From G963674835 sp963674835 (GTDB lineage: Bacteria; Planctomycetota; Planctomycetia; Pirellulales; Thermoguttaceae): a stretch of DNA of 64,000 nucleotides. How positions within the stretch are numbered: position 1 is the stretch's first letter; every line of letters starts with the position of its first letter. The position numbers and the translations under genes are program-made. Of the stretch, positions 37,311 to 45,577 are shown one piece after another. A model generated the notes under the pieces. That model saw nothing but the letters and a program-made list of their open reading frames with translations. It ran no database searches and was not told the origin of the DNA. The stretch spans positions 248,001 through 312,000 of the forward strand of contig CAXXKC010000002.1 of the NCBI GenBank assembly GCA_963674835.2. The letters are read 5' to 3'.

Positions 37311-38735
37311 ATGGAAGCGGTACTTGTCATCGTCGCGATTGTTGCGATCGTTTGGGCGGCCGCCCTGTTTGTTAGGGGTGGGCTGCTGGCAGGGTGTTTC
37401 GCTGTGCTGTTGGCCGGATGCTGCTTCGGCCATCCCTGGTTCCACGCGGCCACGGAGCCGATTCCGCTTACGTTGGACCGAATCCTGTGGTGCGTACTTA
37501 TCGTCCAGTACGTGCTCTGGCGGCGCTGGGGTTGGGCGGATCCAAAACCGCTTCGCAGGGCCGATATCGCTCTGCTGGCGTTCTTCGCCGTGCTGCTGGT
37601 GAGCACGTTTGCGCACGATTGGCATGCCGCGGGAGCGCGGCCAGTATCGAGACTGGTGTTCTTCTGGATCATGCCGATAGGACTCTACTGGGTTGCTCGG
37701 CAGGCGGCGGTCACCGAGCGCGCGGTGCTTGCGGTGTTCGGCTGCCTGGCCGCGTTTGGCGTTTACCTGGCAGTCACGGCGATTGCCGAGACCCAGGGGC
37801 TGTGGTGGATGGTCTATCCCACGTACATCGGGTCGGCCGACTTTCCCGAGTTCCTCGGGCGCGGCCGGGGTCCCCTCCTGAACCCGATCGGATGCGGTCT
37901 GTTTCAAGGTGTGTGCCTGGGGGCCGTTCTGCTTTGGTGGCCGCGGCTTGGGCGCATTGGAAGGGTGGTGCTTGTCGCGGTCGCCCTGCTGTTGGGCGTC
38001 GGGATCTACTGCACGCTGACGCGCAGTGTTTGGATTGGGGCCGCGCTCGGCGTGTTCATTCTTCTTGGACTGACGTTGCCACGCACGTGGCGAGTACCGC
38101 TTCTGGCCGGAAGCGTTGTCGTCGCTGCACTGCTTGCGGTGACACACTGGGACCAGTTGGTTGCCTTCAAACGGGACCGCGAGCTCGCGCCGGACGCCGC
38201 CGCCGAATCGGTCGAGCTTCGGCCGATCCTCGCCATGGTCGCCTGGCAGATGTTCTTGGACCGGCCGCTCATGGGCTGCGGTTTCGGGCACTATCCTGAA
38301 GTCAGCGCCGATTATGTTTCCGACCGTTCGACCGAGTTGGTGCTGGAGAAGGCGCGGGGGTTCGTGCAACACAACGCTCTGCTGGCGCTTCTGACCGAAA
38401 CGGGCCTCCTGGGCATGGTTTCGTTCGCCGTGGTGCTCGTACTGTGGACGTTGGGGGCGTGGCGGTTGTGGCGGACGGAGACGGCACCACCTTGGGTGCG
38501 CCAGCAGGGGCTTCTCTTCCTGGTGCTTCTGGGAAACTACCTGCCGAACGCCATGTTCCACGACGTGTCGATCATTGCCATGGTCAACATGCTCCTGTTC
38601 TTCGTCGCAGGTTTGACCATGGCCTTGGTGCGTTACCGCGAGCCAACGCCCGCGCGTGCCGACTGTGCTGTGTTGCCAGAGGCGCAGCCTGAGTCGGCCG
38701 AGATGCAACTGGTCGGCAGCGGCTGCCAGGAGTGA
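37311..38735 (+). CDS. O-antigen ligase/polymerase-like membrane protein
   Basis: The protein is 474 residues from the ATG at 37311; no ribosome binding site is obvious. About 11 hydrophobic segments span it. A large loop at about 270-355 contains the Wzy_C-type signatures RSVWIGAALGVF (Arg-rich entry) and MGCGFGHYPEVS...QHNALLALLTETG, where an Arg/His pair normally serves glycan transfer. The family joins lipid-linked glycans to lipid A core or to each other, or glycosylates proteins. No glycosyltransferases lie nearby. Confidence 0.72.
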   Translation: MEAVLVIVAIVAIVWAAALFVRGGLLAGCFAVLLAGCCFGHPWFHAATEPIPLTLDRILWCVLIVQYVLWRRWGWADPKPLRRADIALLAFFAVLLVSTFAHDWHAAGARPVSRLVFFWIMPIGLYWVARQAAVTERAVLAVFGCLAAFGVYLAVTAIAETQGLWWMVYPTYIGSADFPEFLGRGRGPLLNPIGCGLFQGVCLGAVLLWWPRLGRIGRVVLVAVALLLGVGIYCTLTRSVWIGAALGVFILLGLTLPRTWRVPLLAGSVVVAALLAVTHWDQLVAFKRDRELAPDAAAESVELRPILAMVAWQMFLDRPLMGCGFGHYPEVSADYVSDRSTELVLEKARGFVQHNALLALLTETGLLGMVSFAVVLVLWTLGAWRLWRTETAPPWVRQQGLLFLVLLGNYLPNAMFHDVSIIAMVNMLLFFVAGLTMALVRYREPTPARADCAVLPEAQPESAEMQLVGSGCQE

Positions 38736-38986
38736 GCACCGTGGGAGCTTTCGCCGCGATGGCGTGAGATCCGAGTCGCTCGGAGCCAGCCGTGACTTGT
38801 TGGACACGGCCGGCTCACGAGGACTCAGTCGGCGGGAGGAGCGTTGAACGGGTGCCGTGCCCGAGTGTCGTGCACAGCGAGTAATCTATTGCCGGCAAGA
38901 GGCGAATTGCTGGCCATCGCTCCCGCTGGATGGCACGTGTTGCCGGGTGGCTCTTGCGGACCGTGGGTCGGGCACGCTAGGCCGGG

Positions 38987-39238
38987 TTAGGGAAGCGAAG
39001 GGGCGTAGGCGTCGGGGCCGGGTGTGATCATGGCCGGAGCTGCCGTTCCACAGGCTCCACACGCATCGCAAGGATCGCAGGGATCCACGGTCATGCAGGG
39101 ATCTATTGGAACGCACGTCGCGACGGGGTCCTGTCGCGAAAACAGCCGTGAGCCGCGAAATAGTCCGCAACACCGTTGACAACCGGCCATACCGGCTATC
39201 AGAATCACAGCGGACGATAGAATCAGAATCTTCTTCAT
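38987..39238 (-). CDS. Small Cys-rich lipoprotein
   Basis: The protein is 83 residues from the ATG at 39238 (GGGAG upstream). A short leader (MKKILILSSAVILIAGMAGC) ends in a lipobox-like GMAGC. The mature part is rich in Cys and Pro, with DPCDPCDACGACG. No known domain. It is transcribed away from the alpha/beta-hydrolase gene at 39480. The Cys density recalls, on a small scale, the secreted repeat protein at 55954. Confidence 0.55.
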   Translation of the reverse strand: MKKILILSSAVILIAGMAGCQRCCGLFRGSRLFSRQDPVATCVPIDPCMTVDPCDPCDACGACGTAAPAMITPGPDAYAPSLP

Positions 39239-39479
39239 CGTTGGCATCTCCCGTCGAAAAATGCTCGCCATTGAGCGAAGCGATCGACCGGACAACTCTA
39301 CACCACGGCTGGTGATGTGCAAATGCAACGCGAGGTTTTTTTCCGTAGACTATGTTGCATTTTTGCCATCCTGCATACGGATTGCAGGCTACATTTTCGT
39401 TGAAATCGTTGAGGTTTGGGCTGGGTGTCGTTCGGCCGGCTGCTTGTCCGTCCCATGTGCAACCAATGGTGTAGGTACT

Positions 39480-40517
39480 ATGATCGGCTCATCGCACACA
39501 ACCGGAATCGTACGGCTCGCACGGGGCCTCGCCGTTGGCGTGGTCGCCGTGATGCTGCTGGGTGGGATCGCTCAGGCGGCGGCGCAAACGTCGGCCGACA
39601 GCGCACAGCTTTGGATCGTTAACACACGATGCGCCCCGACCTGTGCGCCGAGCGACCCGGATGATTCGCGCATCACCTACTCGGTGATGGGCGAGGACGG
39701 AGAGTGGTTGACTTCGGACCAGGCGGGTTTCGTCGCCGAGGCGCGAGTCGACGTGCCCAACATCGTCTTTCTGCACGGGAACTGGGTGGACGCCCAGGAC
39801 GCCGTGAACGACGGTTGGCAGATCTACAGCCAGTTGAAGCAAGAGGCCGAGGGGCGTCCGTTTCGGTTTGTGATCTGGTCTTGGCCATCGGAGCGGTTGG
39901 ATCGCCGGGTGTTGGACGACGTTCGGCTGAAGGCCGCCTGGAGCGACGTGCAGTCGTATTATCTGGCCAGTTTGGTTCATCACATTGCCGCGGATGTGCC
40001 GGTGACGCTGCTCGGTTATAGTTTTGGTTCCCGCGCGGTTACCGGCACGCTTCAGATGTTGGCCGGCGGCGAGGTGGCGGGTATGGCCCTGCCGCCGCCC
40101 GTGGGTCCTCCACGACCGCGACTTCGGGCGGTGTGTCTGGCGGCCGCGTTGGACAGCGACTGGCTTCTTCCCGGCCGCCGCAACGGCGATGCGTTGGGAC
40201 AAGTCGAGCAGCTTCTTCTGACGCGAAACCTGGCCGACCCGATCCTGAAGCGGTATCACTGGCTCTACGGGAGATGTCCGGTCGAGGCGCTCGGCTGGGC
40301 GGGGCCGGCGTGCCCGGGCGGCCTGGGCGCCGAGGAGGCGAAGCTGGAGATCGTGGATGTCACCTGCTGGGTCGGCAGACATCATGACTTCAGGCTATAT
40401 GCGCATGCCGCCCCGGCTTCGTGCCGGTTGGCATGGTATTGCTTCCTAGTGGACTCGGCCCCGCAACCTGCGGCGACCGGTGTGGCCGGCGCGGATCCGC
40501 CGGCCGGGGAGAACTGA
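39480..40517 (+). CDS. Exported alpha/beta-hydrolase (DUF900-like)
   Basis: The protein is 345 residues from the ATG at 39480; no clear ribosome binding site. A signal peptide ends near AQAAAQT. The alpha/beta-hydrolase core includes the oxyanion strand VFLHGNW, the SWPS stretch (VIWSWPSERL) and the nucleophile elbow LLGYSFGS (S181). HG...SWPS...GxSxG in this order also occurs in the lipoprotein at 49658, so the two seem to be paralogues. The C-terminus (VGRHHDFRLY) may supply the catalytic His. Substrate unknown; lipase or esterase activity is plausible. Confidence 0.65.
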   Translation: MIGSSHTTGIVRLARGLAVGVVAVMLLGGIAQAAAQTSADSAQLWIVNTRCAPTCAPSDPDDSRITYSVMGEDGEWLTSDQAGFVAEARVDVPNIVFLHGNWVDAQDAVNDGWQIYSQLKQEAEGRPFRFVIWSWPSERLDRRVLDDVRLKAAWSDVQSYYLASLVHHIAADVPVTLLGYSFGSRAVTGTLQMLAGGEVAGMALPPPVGPPRPRLRAVCLAAALDSDWLLPGRRNGDALGQVEQLLLTRNLADPILKRYHWLYGRCPVEALGWAGPACPGGLGAEEAKLEIVDVTCWVGRHHDFRLYAHAAPASCRLAWYCFLVDSAPQPAATGVAGADPPAGEN

Positions 40518-40671
40518 GCCGTCTTTTCGGGCTCTGCGTTGCGAATGCGTGGTACCGACCGGCGGGAGGTCGGCAAGCCGGGATAGGCGGGCAGGCGGAG
40601 CCCATTCGTTCGGCGGGATTCAGAGGGCTTTCCTCCTGGCCGAATTGCCGGCGGAACGTAATAATGGGCAG

Positions 40672-41589
40672 ATGGAAGAGCCGCTGGTCTATCTGAATGG
40701 ACGACTTGTGCCGCAATCGTCGGCGTCGCTGTCGCTGACGGATGCCGGCTTCGTGCAAGGTTCGGCTGTCGCGGAGCAATTGCGCACGTTCGGCGGTGTG
40801 CTCTTCCATCTCGAGGAACATCTGGCCCGGCTGAGACACTCGGTGGCCATCGTCGGTGTCGACCCGGGTGTGGGCTGGGGTGAACTGGCGGAGGTGTGCC
40901 GCGAAGTGGCCGCGCGGAATCATCGTTTGCTGGCGCCGGGCGACGACCTGGGATTGTCGGTCTTTGTTACGCCGGGCGAGTATGCGGCGTACGCACCGCC
41001 GGGACCGACGCAGCCGACGGTTTGCGTGCACACCTATCCTCTGCCATTTCGCCTTTGGGCGGCGAAGTACGGCAAGGGTCAGAGCCTGCGGACGACGCCA
41101 ATTCGGCAGGTGCCACCGGAATGTTGGCCGCCGGCGTTGAAGTGCCGCAGTCGAATCCACTACCGACTGGCCGATCGACTGGCCGCCGCCGCCGAGCCGG
41201 GCGCCCGGGCGCTGTTGCTGGACGGCAATGACCGTGTGACCGAGGCCTCGACGGCGAACCTGCTCATCTACCGTGCGGATGAAGGGCTGATCTCTCCGCC
41301 GGCCTCGGCCGTGTTGCAGGGAATCAGCTTGGCCACGGCATTCGAGTTGGCCGGATCTCTGGGCACTGCCAGCATCCATCGGGAGTTGGTGCTGGCCGAC
41401 GTGTGCGAGGCCGACGAAGTCCTGCTGAGCAGCACGCCCTTCTGCCTGCTGCCGGTCACGGGGGTCAACGGTCGGTCGATCGGTACAGGGATGCCGGGCA
41501 GACAGTTCCGATCGCTGATGGCAGCCTGGAACGACAAAGTCGGTATCGATGTGATCGCGCAGGCCGAGCGGTTCGCCACGCGCGACTGA
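40672..41589 (+). CDS. Class IV PLP aminotransferase (BCAT / aminodeoxychorismate lyase type)
   Basis: The protein is 305 residues from the ATG at 40672. It shows the fold-type IV pattern: EPLVYLNGRLVPQ at the start, the PLP Lys in PALKCRSRIHYRLAD, and the cofactor-binding LLLDGNDRVTEASTANLLIY. Such enzymes are branched-chain or D-amino acid aminotransferases or 4-amino-4-deoxychorismate lyase. The Arg/Tyr details needed to choose are not decisive here. It is 154 bp after the hydrolase gene on the same strand. Confidence 0.8.
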   Translation: MEEPLVYLNGRLVPQSSASLSLTDAGFVQGSAVAEQLRTFGGVLFHLEEHLARLRHSVAIVGVDPGVGWGELAEVCREVAARNHRLLAPGDDLGLSVFVTPGEYAAYAPPGPTQPTVCVHTYPLPFRLWAAKYGKGQSLRTTPIRQVPPECWPPALKCRSRIHYRLADRLAAAAEPGARALLLDGNDRVTEASTANLLIYRADEGLISPPASAVLQGISLATAFELAGSLGTASIHRELVLADVCEADEVLLSSTPFCLLPVTGVNGRSIGTGMPGRQFRSLMAAWNDKVGIDVIAQAERFATRD

Positions 41590-41763
41590 GCCGGCCGGCG
41601 TACGGGCGTCGGCTTTTGCCGGTTGCATCGATCATCCGCCCCAGGCCACGCTGGCCGCCGCTCTGCGGGCCCAATGGTTTGACGTGTGGCCCTTCAAGAC
41701 CAACATTTTCTATGGGCTGTGACCTTTTGAATCGGAATTGTTCCGTTTGTGAGGGAATTCGAC

Positions 41764-43677
41764 GTGGATCGACGATCATCCGAAAAACCCCGCTCGTCGC
41801 GGCGTGCGGCCATCCTGGTCCTGTCCGCCTTCCTGATCGTGATCATGATGGGCATGATCGCCATGGCGGTTGACCTGGGCTACATCGTCCTTGTTCGAAC
41901 GCAGCTGCAGGCCGCTGCCGACGCTGCGGCTATGGCGGGCGCCGCCTCGCTGGGAAAGCCGTTCGATACGATCTTCGCCAACGCCGAGCGCTACGCCGAT
42001 CTCAACTCGGCCGGCCGGCAGAAGGTGCAATTGCTGCAGGAGGACGTTGAGCTGGGCGTCTGGGACACGAGTGCCCGAAGGTTCACTCCCAGCGCTGACG
42101 GCGGCAATGCCGTTCGGGTGACGGCCCGCCGCGACAAGAACACGGGTGGAGAAGCGCCGCTGTTCTTCGGCCGCATTTTCGGCATGTTCTCGTTCAGCAA
42201 CAAGGCCACGGCCGTCGCCATGGCCAATCCGCGCGACATCGCGTTCGTGGTCGACCTGTCGGGGTCGATGAACGACGATACGGAACCGTGCTGGGCAACC
42301 GATGCAGAGAACAGCGAGTTCGCTTCGGAAGGTTATCCGACGATCGGCAACGAGCTGATGCAGCAGGTGTACGAGGATTTCGGCTACGGGTCGTTTCCCG
42401 GCAAGAGCGAATACGTTGGCGAGTATTTCGGCGTGGCGGAGGACGAGTGGGCGTATGCCGAATTGACCAAAGACAAGGGACCGCTTGCCGATAAGAAGAT
42501 CGACCCTCAATACCGGATCAGCACCAAGGACGACGAAGCCACGCGGAAACTGAAGGCGTACGCGGCCATCATCGACTTCCAGATCGCCCGAGTCATGCCC
42601 GCTGCAAAGCCGACGCCCAGCAGCGCCGAGAGCTACGCCTATTGGGAGAAGTACCTCGACTACATCATGCAGCCCGTGACGGTTTCGGGCGGCGGCAGAG
42701 GCAAGTCGAGCAGTTCGGCAGGCACACCACCGAACAACCGTGGAACGCTCCCGCCGAACCAGGACAGCGACCGGATCACCGGATTCAACAATCCAAACCG
42801 ATCGACGTTTCCGTCGGCCAGCCCCTACGCGGCGCGCGCCTTCTGGAATCAGATCGGGTACCGGACCTACGTTCAGTATATGATGGACTTCGGCCGCGAT
42901 CTGAAGCCGACCGGATCGACGTACGTTCCTCTTTCGCGACACAGCCCCGACTGCCCCTGGCATTCGGAGTCGACTCCGGGCGGAACGTTCCGTTTTCCGC
43001 CGCGGGAACAGCCGACGCACGCCTCGCGACGCGCGTTGATCGCCGCAATGCAGGTGGTACGCGAGCGCAACCGAGGCATTAACGATCCGGACCAGAGCGA
43101 TTGGGTCTCGGTCATTACGTTCGACGCTTTGAACAACGGAGGCCCCGTCATCCAGCAGTCGCTCACGCCTGACTACACGAGCGCCATGGATGCCTGCACG
43201 ACGCTGCAGGCGGTCGGGGACAAAGGAGCCTCGACGGCGACGGAGGCAGGACTGATCGCGGCCCGAGACCACATCAAGTCCAAGAAGGAGGGCGGCGAGG
43301 GGCGTTTATCGACGAATAAGGTGATCGTGCTGCTCACCGATGGCGTGCCCAATCTATACGTCAGCAGCTCGTCGGAGATCAGCAGCTACATCGCGAGCAA
43401 CTCCGACCCGGACTATTACTCGGGCTACGCCAATGCGTACAACGCTCCGCTGATGCAAATCGCGCAAATGGAGCAGAAGAAATGGTCGGTCTTCCCTGTC
43501 GGCATCGGCCTGGGCACCGACTACGACTTCATGGACCGCATGGCCCGCATGGGTGGAACGGCCGACGACGCCGGCCAAGGTCCTCGGGGAAGTGGCAACC
43601 CGGCGGAATACGAGCAGCGACTCACCGACATCTTCCGCGAAATCATCACGAATCCTCAGGTGCGGCTCGTTCAGTAG
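41764..43677 (+). CDS. TadG-like pilus-assembly protein with interrupted VWA domain
   Basis: The protein is 637 residues from the GTG at 41764, chosen because GAGGG lies 8 bp upstream; a GTG at 41749 would add five residues. A membrane helix at about 17-40 followed by RTQLQAAADAAAMAGAASL is the TadE/TadG-type N-terminus (putative Flp pilus assembly). The VWA metal site DLSGS is at 164-168. The next VWA helix (HASRRALIAAMQVV) appears only at about 419, so some 250 residues are inserted. The later VWA strand VIVLLTDGVPNL is intact. The insert has a Gly/Ser/Pro-rich stretch. Probably a surface or envelope protein. Confidence 0.75.
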   Translation: MDRRSSEKPRSSRRAAILVLSAFLIVIMMGMIAMAVDLGYIVLVRTQLQAAADAAAMAGAASLGKPFDTIFANAERYADLNSAGRQKVQLLQEDVELGVWDTSARRFTPSADGGNAVRVTARRDKNTGGEAPLFFGRIFGMFSFSNKATAVAMANPRDIAFVVDLSGSMNDDTEPCWATDAENSEFASEGYPTIGNELMQQVYEDFGYGSFPGKSEYVGEYFGVAEDEWAYAELTKDKGPLADKKIDPQYRISTKDDEATRKLKAYAAIIDFQIARVMPAAKPTPSSAESYAYWEKYLDYIMQPVTVSGGGRGKSSSSAGTPPNNRGTLPPNQDSDRITGFNNPNRSTFPSASPYAARAFWNQIGYRTYVQYMMDFGRDLKPTGSTYVPLSRHSPDCPWHSESTPGGTFRFPPREQPTHASRRALIAAMQVVRERNRGINDPDQSDWVSVITFDALNNGGPVIQQSLTPDYTSAMDACTTLQAVGDKGASTATEAGLIAARDHIKSKKEGGEGRLSTNKVIVLLTDGVPNLYVSSSSEISSYIASNSDPDYYSGYANAYNAPLMQIAQMEQKKWSVFPVGIGLGTDYDFMDRMARMGGTADDAGQGPRGSGNPAEYEQRLTDIFREIITNPQVRLVQ

Positions 43678-43831
43678 AGCCATCGGCGGAGGATCTCTGG
43701 GTGCGCAGAGGCGGCCTGCGTATAATTTGCTCGCGACCAGGGCTCTCGTCGCCCGTTTGCGGGATCGACGTGGAGCACAGCGCGTAGTGAACCTCGGTTG
43801 TATGGGGCCTATCTTGCAGGCCCGAGCCACC

Positions 43832-44722
43832 ATGCACGATCACCCACATCATCAGGGTCGCAGCCGCAACAAGCGTCGTTTGGCGGTCGTGCTGGTCCTG
43901 GCCGGCGGTTACATGGTGGCCGAAGTCGTCGGCGGATGGCTCACCAACTCGCTGGCGCTGCTGGCCGATGCCGGGCATATGCTGTCCGACGTGGCCGCGC
44001 TCGGCTTGAGCTGGTTCGCACTGTGGATTGCCGAGCGTCCGCCCACACCTCGGCGTACGTACGGCTACCACCGCACCGAGATTCTAGCCGCGTTGGTCAA
44101 CGGCGCGGCCCTGATTGCGGTGTCGGTGCTCATCTTCGTCGAGGCATACCACCGCTTGCTACAGCCACCCCGAGTTCAAGGAGCCGCGATGCTGGCGATC
44201 GCCGCCGGCGGACTGGTCGTCAACCTTCTGGGGCTCTGGATTCTCAACTCGGGGCGGCAGGAGAGCCTGAATATCCGCGGCGCATGGTTGCACGTGTTGA
44301 CCGACGCGCTGGGAAGTATCGGAGCGATGGCGGCTGGTGCGTTCATTTGGGCATTCGCGTGGTACTGGGTCGACCCGACCGCCTCGGCACTAATTGGCCT
44401 GCTGGTCGTGTACTCGGCCTGGCAGTTGATTCGCGAAGCCACCTCGGTGCTCATGGAGTGTGCTCCGCGAGGGATCGACGTCGATCAGGTTCAGGAAGCC
44501 ATTCTCGAGACGGACGGCGTGCTTGATGTGCACGACCTGCACGTATGGACGATTACCTCCGGACTTGATGCGCTCTCGGCCCACGTGGTGGCCGAGCCGC
44601 AGGATGAGCCGGCTGACCTTCTGGCTCGATTGCGAACGATGTTGCACGAGCGTTTCGGCATCGACCACCTGACCATTCAGATGGAACCCGAAGATTTTGA
44701 AGAGCGTCCGACGCTCTTCTAG
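43832..44722 (+). CDS. Cation diffusion facilitator (zinc-type) transporter
   Basis: The protein is 296 residues from the ATG at 43832, whose His-rich start (MHDHPHHQG) is typical of CzcD/ZitB relatives; an ATG at 43802 is also in frame. Six membrane helices are visible. The transport-site HxxxD motifs are present in helix 2 (LADAGHMLSDV) and helix 5 (LHVLTDALGS). A cytoplasmic C-terminal domain follows. Members export Zn2+, Co2+ or Cd2+ against protons. A TATAAT at 43721-43726 may be its -10. Confidence 0.92.
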   Translation: MHDHPHHQGRSRNKRRLAVVLVLAGGYMVAEVVGGWLTNSLALLADAGHMLSDVAALGLSWFALWIAERPPTPRRTYGYHRTEILAALVNGAALIAVSVLIFVEAYHRLLQPPRVQGAAMLAIAAGGLVVNLLGLWILNSGRQESLNIRGAWLHVLTDALGSIGAMAAGAFIWAFAWYWVDPTASALIGLLVVYSAWQLIREATSVLMECAPRGIDVDQVQEAILETDGVLDVHDLHVWTITSGLDALSAHVVAEPQDEPADLLARLRTMLHERFGIDHLTIQMEPEDFEERPTLF

Positions 44723-44806
44723 CCCCGGCCTGCCGCTATTCACACGGCGTTGCCGCAACGCTCGTGGACTGTGCGTGAGCGTACCGCCGCCGCGGAAGCG
44801 ACCGTC

Positions 44807-45160
44807 TCACATTCCCGCGCGCTGCCAGGGTGCAAGCACGACCGCCGCTCCGAACGCAATCAGCGCGAACCCGAGCAGGTAGTTCCACCGCAGGGGCTCT
44901 TTCAGGTAGAGTACTGAAAACAAGCAGAAGACAGCAAACGTAATCACTTCCTGAATGGTCTTCAACTGAGCCGCCGAGATACCGTAGAGATGACCGAGAC
45001 GGTTGGCGGGCACCTGAAAGCAGTACTCGACAAACGCGATCAGCCAACTCGTTAGAATGGCCAGCCACAGGGCCGTCGACTTGTATTTCAAATGGCCATA
45101 CCACGCAAATGTCATGAAAATGTTGGAGATCGACAGCAGCAATACGGTTAGCAACCACAT
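44807..45160 (-). CDS. DMT family membrane protein (DUF486)
   Basis: The protein is 117 residues with four predicted membrane helices and the DUF486 pattern (SNIFMTFAWYGHLKY, FVEYCFQVPANRLGH, AQLKTIQEVITF). The ATG at 45160 follows GAGGTGG by 7 bp and is preferred to the TTG at 45166. The family is small and related to drug/metabolite transporters; its role is unknown. It is convergent with the CDF transporter gene. Confidence 0.9.
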   Translation of the reverse strand: MWLLTVLLLSISNIFMTFAWYGHLKYKSTALWLAILTSWLIAFVEYCFQVPANRLGHLYGISAAQLKTIQEVITFAVFCLFSVLYLKEPLRWNYLLGFALIAFGAAVVLAPWQRAGM

Positions 45161-45577
45161 GTTCAAGCCACCTCACGCCATCCAAACGGCAACGGGGAGA
45201 TGCTGGCGGCGTGTATGCCATCCAGGCCGACACCTACGATACCCACTATCTGCAACCATTAGCTTCCAGCTTGGGCGTCCACGGTGAACTCGACGTTCCG
45301 GTCGCCGGGAAGATCAAACCTGAGGGGAGATTTTCCCTCGACAGTCGCCTGCAAGTCGCCTGCGGCCACTCTGATGCCATCAATCTACCGTGGTTTGACG
45401 GAAACGAAAAGTGATCTTGGCCGACATTGGCAAGGAGTGCAATCTCGCTTGCGAATTGTCATTCAATTACGGGCGGGCGCAGGTGGACTATTGGAGACCC
45501 GACGGAGCCCGGCAGCATCGTCGGCACGCGAGGTGCTCGGAGGCTGGACAACGGTCCAGGGCGAGGCCTTTGCGGCG
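45161..45577. other. Intergenic region, no gene supported
   Basis: This 417-bp stretch lies between two minus-strand genes. Small open frames exist on the plus strand but lack start signals and familiar sequence. I see no strong promoter or hairpin. Confidence 0.4.

Noticed and set aside
37227..38807. A 526-residue minus-strand frame
   Set aside because: It is Arg/Pro/His-rich, antisense to the O-antigen-ligase-like membrane protein and without start signals.
43721..43726. TATAAT box before the cation transporter gene (similar boxes at 203 and 33910)
   Set aside because: No matching -35 element at a usable distance, so I did not list these as promoters.
45211..45414. A small plus-strand open frame in the gap between the DUF486 and M14 genes
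   Set aside because: It has no ribosome binding site and no recognisable sequence; too weak to call a gene.
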